Positions 1 to 8,223 of a stretch of 64,000 bases of DNA are shown here, one piece after another. The stretch comes from Nematostella vectensis (Eukaryota > Cnidaria > Anthozoa > Actiniaria > Edwardsiidae). Numbering within the stretch: position 1 is the stretch's first letter; each line of letters starts with the position of its first letter. The notes beneath the pieces are model-generated. The model searched no databases. It saw only the letters and a list, made by a program, of their open reading frames with translations, and was not told the origin of the DNA. The stretch is from positions 16,302,442 through 16,366,441 of the forward strand of contig NC_064045.1 in NCBI RefSeq assembly GCF_932526225.1, given 5' to 3'. The position numbers and the translations under genes are program-made.

Positions 1-76
1 AGCTCGCCGTAAAAGGGCGGAGAACAGTTAAATACAAACTGTGTTATACCCGTTCGCGGGTGCAGGCGCTTATATA
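1..76. other. Left flank of the array with three consecutive hairpins
   Basis: These 76 bases have no counterpart in any of the later unit junctions, where TTACGTC is preceded by ATTCTCCCCCC. They contain three back-to-back inverted repeats. The first is CTCGCC (3-8) with GGC-G-GAG (16-22), six pairs with one bulged G. The second is ACAGTT (24-29) with AACTGT (37-42) around a 7-nt loop. The third is ACCCG (48-52) with CGGGT (57-61) around a TTCG tetraloop. The arrangement resembles a small structured RNA, but I do not recognise a family, and the loops do not fit a canonical tRNA. It could equally be unrelated unique sequence at the array edge. Confidence 0.5.
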
Positions 77-251
77 TTACGTCTTTATTTCTATTTATTT
101 TATGATTTTCACATGATACCAAAACAGCGTCTTTTTTCTTCGCTAATTTGATGTCATGTACATAATAAAAGAGATGCGCCCGTGCGCATGGCGAGTCCCC
201 AAGGGACCCAAGACGCCCAAATAGACCTCTATTTTTTGTCATCCACAATCT

Positions 252-511
252 CGGCGAGCTGTGCGTGGCGTAACCGTATTACAGGCCTGGGATCCTGGTT
301 ATTGTCCTCCCCATTAATGCGCGGGTTGGGATAACCTTGCAAGAGTGTTGTACAGCATATTCGCTCGGAAATATCGGTGCTTGGGGCCTTCGGGTTCTTT
401 ACAGCCTTCCGTAAAAGCCTTGTGCTGCCATACCGATTGGGTAATCCGTATGTATGGTTTCCGTTTTGTTCTTCAGACCGGGTTCGATCCCAGGACAATG
501 GGCTTTTTTTT
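252..511 (+). ncRNA. Candidate Pol III RNA, copy 1
   Basis: Type A sequence; B box at 481-491; terminator of eight T (504-511), one shorter than the usual nine. Confidence 0.4.
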
Positions 512-1998
512 AATTCGTTTTTTTTTTCTTTGTGCTGGACCCCTTAGTCCTGATAGGTTTTGCGCAAAAATAATAAAAAAAAGTGAGTTTGCAAAATAAG
601 CTTGCTAGATTTATTGATTATATGTATTCAATTTGTTCCTAGGAAGTTAACAAAAACCACAAAGCAAAGAGTTTGAGGAAGTAAACAAGTATGTGAACTT
701 TAATGTTCTATTTGAAGGGGTGCATTTTGTACAGGGAAGCATACATAGAATGCTTAACTGGTGGAGAGGGAAGAGGTAAAAGTTTATTGATCATAACTTC
801 AACAATAGCAGGGGGAAGAGAGGGGCACTCTCTTCATACAATATTGCAGTTGTTACCTATTATTAAATAAGTTTGTAACATGTCTTTGTTTATTAAGCAA
901 GGTCTATTTCTGAGACAAGCAAACTCAAGTAAGGCTGTTGAAATAACAGGTGAGTGTTAAAAGAAAAACAATTATCTGATTAGAAAACTACTGTAGATTC
1001 CTTTGCACCAAAATAAGAACAAACTTCATTTTGTTTGTTATTTATGAGGAACGAGATGAGCTCTACAAAGCCATAAAGAAATATGTATTGCTCATCTAAA
1101 TTATACAAGTAAATGATAATATTTAAAAAGAACTACTGTAAGTAATTAGAGTGGTTTTCATTAACCCGTGAAACAAAGTGTGATAGTTAAACGGTAATAG
1201 TTAGTAAAACACAAAAAAGAACAATAGAATCAGATCACCACAAAGTGTAATACGCTAAAGCGTAGTTCACGGGTTAATGAAGGTTTTGACATTTCAACCT
1301 TACATCCACATGAAAGTAATGCCTAATATCGAGTGCCCTACAGTAAGTGTTTTGCAGTCAAGTTGTTTTCTGTTAGTAGGTAAAAAAATATTCTAAATAA
1401 TAGTAATCATAGCTATGGTCACCACTTACACATATAGAACTTGTAATGAAAAGAAAGAAAAAATATATATATATGCAGTCAAACAACAGAATTGCATGAT
1501 AACCTTGAATATATTGAATAAAGGACTGCAAAAAAAACATCTTTTATACTAGTTGCTTGAATTGACCCTTGGCTATTTTTAGCTGAATTCTCCTCCCCCT
1601 CTAAAAAAGAAAATAATAATAATAATAATAGAACAAAACTAAAAAGATAATAAACACAACAGAGACCCCCACCAACAATTTTGATTTTTTTTTACTTTCC
1701 TTTAAAAGGGGAGTGTCATGGTTAAGAGATTTGCAATAGCTCTAGAGCCCTGACGCAATGAACTTCAGTGAAATTCTAATACTGACTTATGAGCTTTTGG
1801 TACATGTGGGAGACTTTAAACAAAACAAAAAAAAATGACCACAAACTGTCCATTAACATAGTTTTCAATATAATATTGCATATTATTTAATAAGGTATTG
1901 ACAGCTTTTAAAAAGTTCAACTGTTTGTAGACACTTAAAAGCCTACAATAAACACTGACTCCAGACATGCGCAGTACTATGCTGCTGCCCCTTTAAAG

Positions 1999-2137
1999 TA
2001 AAATAATAATAATAATAATAATAATCTTTATTGCCTTAGATAAATCAACATGTCTAAGTTTACAAAATGTAGGAGAAACCGATTATAAGTAAATGCGCTA
2101 CATCAATTATATGTCACTATATTTAAAGACAAGCCTA
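1999..2137 (-). mobile_element. Copy-1-specific insertion, probable retroelement 3' fragment
   Basis: Other copies read CCTTTAAAGTAAAATA-TAGC-TTTACTTAGTCAGCG here. Copy 1 instead has eight AAT units (2002-2025), then CTTTATTGCC and about 100 bp of sequence found nowhere else in the window. It rejoins the unit at TTAGTCAGCG (2138). Read on the minus strand the fragment ends ...GGCAATAAAG followed by (ATT)n, which is an AATAAA signal plus simple-repeat tail, the usual look of a SINE or LINE 3' end. TTTAAAG occurs at both edges (1992-1998 and 2122-2128) and could be a target-site duplication. I cannot name the element family. Confidence 0.5.
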
Positions 2138-2166
2138 TTAGTCAGCGTAGACAATATTGCGGATTT

Positions 2167-2200
2167 TGTCAATATTCTAATATGAAGATGTCAATATTCT
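2167..2200. repeat. Pair of 12-bp direct repeats, 22-bp period
   Basis: TGTCAATATTCT occurs at 2167-2178 and again at 2189-2200, a spacing of about two helical turns, directly before the C6 run that precedes each unit start. This is the only junction where both copies are identical. Before type A units the first reads TGTCAATACTCT; before type B units the second reads TGCCAATATTCT. It could be a duplicated protein-binding site upstream of the RNA candidate, or just a local duplication. Confidence 0.4.
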
Positions 2201-2381
2201 CCCCCCTTACGTCTTTATTTCTATTTATTTTATGATTTTCACATGATACCAAAACAGCGTCTTTTTTCTTCGCTAATTTGATGTCATGTACATAATAAAA
2301 GAGATGCGCCCGTGCGCATGGCGAGTCCCCAAGGGACCCAAGACGCCCAAATAGACCTCTATTTTTTGTCATCCACAATCT

Positions 2382-2642
2382 CGGCGAGCTGTGCGTGGCG
2401 TAACCGTATTACAGGCCTGGGATCCTGGTTATTGTCCTCCCCATTAATGCGCGGGTTGGGATAACCTTGCAAGAGTGTTGTACAGCATATTCGCTCGGAA
2501 ATATCGGTGCTTGGGGCCTTCGGGTTCTTTACAGCCTTCCGTAAAAGCCTTGTGCTGCCATACCGATTGGGTAATCCGTATGTATGGTTTCCGTTTTGTT
2601 CTTCAGACCGGGTTCGATCCCAGGCCAATGGGCTTTTTTTTT
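2382..2642 (+). ncRNA. Candidate Pol III RNA, copy 2
   Basis: Type A up to the B box, then type B AGGCCAATGG; nine-T terminator and a B-type pyrimidine tract behind it. Confidence 0.4.
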
Positions 2643-4123
2643 ATTCGTTTTCTTTCTTTGTGCTTGCCCCCTCTAATCCTGATTGGTTTTGCGCAAAAAT
2701 AATAAAAAAAAGTGAATTTGCAAAATAAGCTTGCTGGATTTATTGATTATATGTATTCAATTTGTTCCTAGGAAGTTAACAAAAAACACAAAGCAAAGAG
2801 TTTGAGGAAGTAAACAAGTATGTGAACTTTAATGTTCTATTTGAAGGGGTGCATTTTGTACAGGGAAGCATACATAGAATGCTTAACTGGTGGAGAGGGA
2901 AGAGGTAAAAGTTTATTGAGCATAATTTCAACAATAGCAGGGGGAAGAGAGGGGCACTCTCTTCATACAATATTGCAGTTGTTACCTATTATTAAATAAG
3001 TTTGTAACATGTCTTTGTTTATTAAGCAAGGTCTATTTCTGAGACAAGCAAACTCAAGTAAGGCTGTTGAAATAACAGGTGAGTGTTAAAAGAAAAACAA
3101 TTATCTGATTAGAAAACTACTGTAGATTCCTTTGCACCAAAATAAGAACAAACTTCATTTTGTTTGTTATTTATGAGGAACGAGATGAGCTCTACAAAGC
3201 CATAAAGAAATATGTATTGCTCATCTAAATTATACAAGTAAATGATAATATTTAAAAAGAACTACTGTAAGTAATTAGAGTGGTTTTCATTAACCCGTGA
3301 AACAAAGTGTGATAGTTAAACGGTAATAGTTAGTAAAACACAAAAAAGAAGAATAGAATCAGATCACCACAAAGTGTAATACGCTAAAGCGTAGTTCACG
3401 GGTTAATGAAGGTTTTGACATTTCAACCTTACATCCACATGAAAGTAATGCCTAATATCGAGTGCCCTACAGTAAGTGTTTTGCAGTCAAGTTGTTTTCT
3501 GTTAGTAGGTAAAAAAATATTCTAAATAATAGTAATCATAGCTATAGTCACCACTTACACATATAGAACTTGTAATGAAAAGAAAGAAAAAATATATATA
3601 TATGCAGTCAAACAACAGAATTGCATGATAACCTTGAATATATTGAATAAAGGACTGCAAAAAAAACATCTTTTATACTAGTTGCTTGAATTGACCCTTG
3701 GCTATTTTTAGCTGAATTCTCCTCCCCCTCTAAAAAAGAAAATAATAATAATAATAATATAACAAAACTAAAAAGAAAATAAACACAACAGAGACCCCCA
3801 CCAACAATTTTGATTTCTTTTTACTTTCCTTTAAAAGGGGAGTGTCATGGTTAAGAGATTTGCAATAGCTCTAGAGCCCTGACACAATGAACTTCAGTGA
3901 AATTCTAATACTGACTTATGAGCTTTTGGTACATGTGGGAGACTTTAAACAAAACAAAAAAAATGACCACAAACTGTCCATTAACATAGTTTTCAATATA
4001 ATATTGCATATTATTTAATAAGGTATTGACAGCTTTTAAAAAGTTCAACTGTTTGTAGACACTTAAAAGCCTACAATAAACACTGACTCCAGACATGCGC
4101 AGTACTATGCTGCTGCCCCTTTA

Positions 4124-4144
4124 AAGTAAAATATAGCTTTACTT
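4124..4144. other. Conserved 7-bp hairpin near unit end
   Basis: AAGTAAA (4124-4130) and TTTACTT (4138-4144) pair around a 7-nt loop; the loop is ATATAGC or ATACAGC according to what follows. The hairpin is present at the end of every complete copy except copy 1, where the insertion destroys it. Function unknown. Confidence 0.5.
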
Positions 4145-4308
4145 AGTCAGCGTAGACAATATTGCGGATTTTGTCAATACTCTAATATGAAGATGTCAAT
4201 ATTCTCCCCCCTTACGTCTTTATTTCTATTTATTTTATGATTTTCACATGATACCAAAACAGCGTCTTTTTTCTTCGCTAATTTGATGTCATGTACATAA
4301 TAAAAGAG

Positions 4309-4372
4309 ATGCGCCCGTGCGCATGGCGAGTCCCCAAGGGACCCAAGACGCCCAAATAGACCTCTATTTTTT
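4309..4372 (+). promoter_or_regulatory. Double hairpin plus T6 run upstream of the RNA candidate
   Basis: ATGCGC (4309-4314) and GCGCAT (4319-4324) form a 6-bp stem around CCGT. GTCCC (4330-4334) and GGGAC (4338-4342) form a 5-bp stem around CAA. A T6 run follows at 4367-4372. The arrangement is present in the other copies and could be the 3' end of a separate short Pol III transcript or a structured upstream element. The T6 run could stop Pol III transcripts reading in from upstream. Copy 12 alters this area (GAGTCACCAAGG and CTCTTTTTTTTG), weakening the second hairpin and lengthening the T run. Confidence 0.35.
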
Positions 4373-4386
4373 GTCATCCACAATCT

Positions 4387-4647
4387 CGGCGAGCTGTGCG
4401 TGGCGTAACCGTATTACAGGCCTGGGATCCTGGTTATTGTCCTCCCCATTAATGCGCGGGTTGGGATAACCTTGCAAGAGTGTTGTACAGCATATTCGCT
4501 CGGAAATATCGGTGCTTGGGGCCTTCGGGTTCTTTACAGCCTTCCGTAAAAGCCTTGTGCTGCCATACCGATTGGGTAATCCGTATGTATGGTTTCCGTT
4601 TTGTTCTTCAGACCGGGTTCGATCCCAGGACAATGGGCTTTTTTTTT
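4387..4647 (+). ncRNA. Candidate structured Pol III RNA gene (reference copy)
   Basis: GGTTCGATCCC at 4616-4626 fits the tRNA-type B box (GGTTCGANNCC), and a run of nine T at 4639-4647 is a strong Pol III terminator. Two A-box-like stretches lie upstream: TGGCGTAACCGT (4401-4412), about 205 bp from the B box, and TGGGTAATCCGT (from 4573), at a spacing close to that of a tRNA. Structure: GGGGCC and GGTTCT (4518-4533) close a TTCG loop with three G-T pairs, so the stem forms only in plus-strand RNA. ATACCGATT and AATCCGTAT (4565-4586) pair around GGGT with a single C-C mismatch. A weak terminal stem of GCC...ATTG (from 4562) with CAATGGGC (4631-4638) is possible. The transcript could therefore be about 260 nt, or only about 85 nt (4562-4647). 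It is not a folded canonical tRNA, 5S, 7SL or U6. A vault-RNA-like or tRNA-derived RNA is possible but unproven. Exact ends are estimates. Confidence 0.42.
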
Positions 4648-5296
4648 AATTCGTTTTTTTTTTCTTTGTGCTGGACCCCTTAATCCTGATAGGTTTTGCG
4701 CAAAAATAATAAAAAAAAGTGAGTTTGCAAAATAAGCTTGCTAGATTTATTGATTATATGTATTCAATTTGTTCCTAGGAAGTTAACAAAAAACACAAAG
4801 CAAAGAGTTTGAGGAAGTAAACAAGTATGTGAACTTTAATGTTCTATTTGAAGGGGTGCATTTTGTACAGGGAAGCATACATAGAATGCTTAACTGGTGG
4901 AGAGGGAAGAGGTAAAAGTTTATTGAGCATAATTTCAACAATAGCAGGGGGAAGAGAGGGGCACTCTCTTCATACAATATTGCAGTTGTTACCTATTATT
5001 AAATAAGTTTGTAACATGTCTTTGTTTATTAAGCAAGGTCTATTTCTGAGACAAGCAAACTCAAGTAAGGCTGTTGAAATAACAGGTGAGTGTTAAAAGA
5101 AAAACAATTATCTGATTAGAAAACTACTGTAGATTCCTTTGCACCAAAATAAGAACAAACTTCATTTTGTTTGTTATTTATGAGGAACGAGATGAGCTCT
5201 ACAAAGCCATAAAGAAATATGTATTGCTCATCTAAATTATACAAGTAAATGATAATATTTAAAAAGAACTACTGTAAGTAATTAGAGTGGTTTTCA
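4648..5296. other. AT-rich spacer of the unit, no gene seen
   Basis: This stretch holds a poly-T/pyrimidine tract directly after the terminator, a perfect 12-bp palindrome TTTTGCGCAAAA (4694-4705), and a hairpin AAGCAT/ATGCTT with a 7-nt loop (4873-4891). CAG followed by GTGAGT (5083-5091) matches a strong splice-donor consensus. AACAAAC/GTTTGTT flank ATTTTG (5154-5175). No reading frame here has protein-like character. Confidence 0.6.
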
Positions 5297-5413
5297 TTAA
5301 CCCGTGAAACAAAGTGTGATAGTTAAACGGTAATAGTTAGTAAAACACAAAAAAGAACAATAGAATCAGATCACCACAAAGTGTAATACGCTAAAGCGTA
5401 GTTCACGGGTTAA
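5297..5413. mobile_element. 109-bp piggyBac-like MITE with TTAA duplications
   Basis: The element (5301-5409) begins CCCGTGAA and ends TTCACGGG and is flanked on both sides by TTAA (5297-5300 and 5410-5413). TTAA target duplication with CCC...GGG termini is the hallmark of piggyBac-superfamily elements. At 109 bp it has no transposase, so it is a MITE-type derivative. It is exactly 109 bp in every copy, beginning at 1165, 3294, 5301, 7308, 9311, 11315, 13320, 15327, 17331, 19336, 21343, 23346, 25352, 27358, 29365, 31372, 33377, 35394, 37387, 39393, 41396, 43403, 45408, 47413, 49417, 51424, 53427, 55434, 57436, 59443, 61447 and 63454. The inverted match continues outward through TTAA by TTC/GAA, so a different element with a longer TIR and other target duplication is not excluded. 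Confidence 0.65.
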
Positions 5414-6218
5414 TGAAGGTTTTGACATTTCAACCTTACATCCACATGAAAGTAATGCCTAATATCGAGTGCCCTACAGTAAGTGTTTTGCAGTCAAGTT
5501 GTTTTCTGTTAGTAGGTAAAAAAATATTCTAAATAATAGTAATCATAGCTATAGTCACCACTTACACATATAGAACTTGTAATGAAAAGAAAGAAAAAAT
5601 ATATATATATGCAGTCAAACAACAGAATTGCATGATAACCTTGAATATATTGAATAAAGGACTGCAAAAAAAACATCTTTTATACTAGTTGCTTGAATTG
5701 ACCCTTGGCTATTTTTAGCTGAATTCTCCTCCCCCTCTAAAAAAGAAAATAATAATAATAATAATATAACAAAACTAAAAAGAAAATAAACACAACAGAG
5801 ACCCCCACCAACAATTTTGATTTCTTTTTACTTTCCTTTAAAAGGGGAGTGTCATGGTTAAGAGATTTGCAATAGCTCTAGAGCCCTGACACAATGAACT
5901 TCAGTGAAATTCTAATACTGACTTATGAGCTTTTGGTACATGTGGGAGACTTTAAACAAAACAAAAAAAATGACCACAAACTGTCCATTAACATAGTTTT
6001 CAATATAATATTGCATATTATTTAATAAGGTATTGACAGCTTTTAAAAAGTTCAACTGTTTGTAGACACTTAAAAGCCTACAATAAACACTGACTCCAGA
6101 CATGCGCAGTACTATGCTGCTGCCCCTTTAAAGTAAAATATAGCTTTACTTAGTCAGCGTAGACAATATTGCGGATTTTGTCAATACTCTAATATGAAGA
6201 TGTCAATATTCTCCCCCC
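5414..6218. other. Distal AT-rich part of the unit, microsatellites and small palindromes
   Basis: It holds (AT)6 at 5599-5610, (AAT)6 at 5748-5765, a GCTA/TAGC mini-hairpin near 5710, and the perfect palindrome GCTCTAGAGC (5875-5884). Near the unit end are a 7-bp-stem hairpin (AAGTAAA/TTTACTT) and the direct-repeat pair before the C6 run. An ATG-initiated minus-strand frame of 63 codons ends here (5912-6103); I regard it as a chance frame. No gene is seen. Confidence 0.6.
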
Positions 6219-8223
6219 TTACGTCTTTATTTCTATTTATTTTATGATTTTCACATGATACCAAAACAGCGTCTTTTTTCTTCGCTAATTTGATGTCATG
6301 TACATAATAAAAGAGATGCGCCCGTGCGCATGGCGAGTCCCCAAGGGACCCAAGACGCCCAAATAGACCTCTATTTTTTGTCATCCACAATCTCGGCGAG
6401 CTGTGCGTGGCGTAACCGTATTACAGGCCTGGGATCCTGGTTATTGTCCTCCCCATTAATGCGCGGGTTGGGATAACCTTGCAAGAGTGTTGTACAGCAT
6501 ATTCGCTCGGAAATATCGGTGCTTGGGGCCTTCGGGTTCTTTACAGCCTTCCGTAAAAGCCTTGTGCTGCCATACCGATTGGGTAATCCGTATGTATGGT
6601 TTCCGTTTTGTTCTTCAGACCGGGTTCGATCCCAGGACAATGGGCTTTTTTTTTAATTCGTTTTTTTTTTCTTTGTGCTGGACCCCTTAATCCTGATAGG
6701 TTTTGCGCAAAAATAATAAAAAAAAGTGAGTTTGCAAAATAAGCTTGCTAGATTTATTGATTATATGTATTCAATTTGTTCCTAGGAAGTTAACAAAAAA
6801 CACAAAGCAAAGAGTTTGAGGAAGTAAACAAGTATGTGAACTTTAATGTTCTATTTGAAGGGGTGCATTTTGTACAGGGAAGCATACATAGAATGCTTAA
6901 CTGGTGGAGAGGGAAGAGGTAAAAGTTTATTGAGCATAATTTCAACAATAGCAGGGGGAAGAGAGGGGCACTCTCTTCATACAATATTGCAGTTGTTACC
7001 TATTATTAAATAAGTTTGTAACATGTCTTTGTTTATTAAGCAAGGTCTATTTCTGAGACAAGCAAACTCAAGTAAGGCTGTTGAAATAACAGGTGAGTGT
7101 TAAAAGAAAAACAATTATCTGATTAGAAAACTACTGTAGATTCCTTTGCACCAAAATAAGAACAAACTTCATTTTGTTTGTTATTTATGAGGAACGAGAT
7201 GAGCTCTACAAAGCCATAAAGAAATATGTATTGCTCATCTAAATTATACAAGTAAATGATAATATTTAAAAAGAACTACTGTAAGTAATTAGAGTGGTTT
7301 TCATTAACCCGTGAAACAAAGTGTGATAGTTAAACGGTAATAGTTAGTAAAACACAAAAAAGAACAATAGAATCAGATCACCACAAAGTGTAATACGCTA
7401 AAGCGTAGTTCACGGGTTAATGAAGGTTTTGACATTTCAACCTTACATCCACATGAAAGTAATGCCTAATATCGAGTGCCCTACAGTAAGTGTTTTGCAG
7501 TCAAGTTGTTTTCTGTTAGTAGGTAAAAAAATATTCTAAATAATAGTAATCATAGCTATGGTCACCACTTACACATATAGAACTTGTAATGAAAAGAAAG
7601 AAAAAATATATATATATGCAGTCAAACAACAGAATTGCATGATAACCTTGAATATATTGAATAAAGGACTGCAAAAAAACATCTTTTATACTAGTTGCTT
7701 GAATTGACCCTTGGCTATTTTTAGCTGAATTCTCCTCCCCCTCTAAAAAAGAAAATAATAATAATAATAATAGAACAAAACTAAAAAGAAAACAAACACA
7801 ACAGAGACCCCCACCAACAATTTTGATTTTTTTTACTTTCCTTTAAAAGGGGAGTGTCATGGTTAAGAGATTTGCAATAGCTCTAGAGCCCTGACACAAT
7901 GAACTTCAGTGAAATTCTAATACTGACTTATGAGCTTTTGGTACATGTGGGAGACTTTAAACAAAACAAAAATAATGACCACAAACTGTCCATTAACATA
8001 GTTTTCAATATAATATTGCATATTATTTAATAAGGTATTGACAGCTTTTGAAAAGTTCAACTGTTTGTAGACACTTAAAAGCCTACAATAAACACTGACT
8101 CCAGACATGCGCAGTACTATGCTGCTGCCCCTTTAAAGTAAAATACAGCTTTACTTAGTCAGCGTAGACAATATTGCGGATTTTGTCAATATTCTAATAT
8201 GAATATGCCAATATTCTCCCCCC
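6219..8223 (+). repeat. Repeat unit 4 (type A, distal D2)
   Basis: Length 2,005 bp. Identical in type to unit 3 in the RNA segment but with D2 distal markers and CTATGGTCACC. The sequence changes to B-type markers just before unit 5. MITE at 7308-7416. Confidence 0.95.
6394..6654 (+). ncRNA. Candidate Pol III RNA, copy 4
   Basis: Type A with no private change seen against the reference copy; nine-T terminator. Confidence 0.4.

Larger units (their letters stand above)
77..2206 (+). repeat. Repeat unit 1 (edge copy, 2,130 bp)
   Basis: Type A in its RNA segment. It is about 125 bp longer than all other copies because of the insertion near 1999-2137. It also carries private changes such as TTGATCATAACTTC (others TTGAGCATAATTTC), AAAAACCACAAAG, AAAGATAATAAAC and TGACGCAATG. 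Its distal marker block is neither pure D1 nor pure D2. Greater divergence is expected of a terminal copy that escapes homogenisation. The MITE is at 1165-1273. Confidence 0.95.
2207..4211 (+). repeat. Repeat unit 2 (type A head, type B tail)
   Basis: Length 2,005 bp. The leader and most of the RNA segment are type A, but from AGGCCAATGG onward, including the pyrimidine tract, it is type B, so a recombination point lies just 3' of the B box. Distal markers are D1. Private changes include AGTGAATTTGC and AAAGAAGAATAG. The MITE is at 3294-3402. Confidence 0.95.
4212..6218 (+). repeat. Repeat unit 3 (pure type A, reference copy)
   Basis: Length 2,007 bp, distal markers D1. It was chosen as reference because it carries no private change that I noticed. 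The detailed sub-features of the unit (hairpins, RNA candidate, MITE, microsatellites) are annotated on this copy. Confidence 0.95.

Noticed and set aside
2169-2378. 69-codon minus-strand frame overlapping the previous one
   Set aside because: No recognisable domain. It runs through the T6/hairpin area and the poly-pyrimidine leader, and composition explains its lysine-rich middle.
2359-2628. 89-codon minus-strand frame open in every unit, overlapping the RNA candidate
   Set aside because: It starts only with TTG and contains no ATG. Its differences between copies are mostly amino-acid-changing (Q/E/K, A/D, I/N, D/G, P/T, G/E). Openness in all copies is uninformative because the copies are near-identical. 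It lies antisense to the B box and hairpins. Two synonymous cases (CTC/CTA, CGG/AGA) are too few to argue for coding.
2475-2728. Plus-strand frames of 64-103 codons across the B box and T run
   Set aside because: They begin mostly at TTG and translate the T runs as Phe stretches. Length and frame change whenever the pyrimidine tract changes by a base, which is not protein-like behaviour.
2776-2970. Minus-strand 64-codon hydrophobic frame
   Set aside because: It starts with TTG, and its Leu/Phe richness comes from A-rich plus-strand sequence. No signal-peptide or membrane-protein context.
3905-4096. Minus-strand 63-codon frame starting with ATG
   Set aside because: The only one with a true ATG, but short, low-complexity, without recognised domain, and disturbed by A-run length differences encoding F/I/C at one residue.
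4562-4647. Canonical tRNA gene
   Set aside because: The B box and a T-arm-like stem are present, but there is no cloverleaf: the acceptor pairing is weak, the supposed A box sits in a hairpin loop, and no anticodon arm forms.
4387-4647. 5S rRNA, 7SL/SRP RNA, U6 or other spliceosomal RNA
   Set aside because: Short look-alikes (GCCATACC, CTCGGAA, GTGGCG) occur, but the conserved cores of these RNAs are absent and the motif order is wrong.
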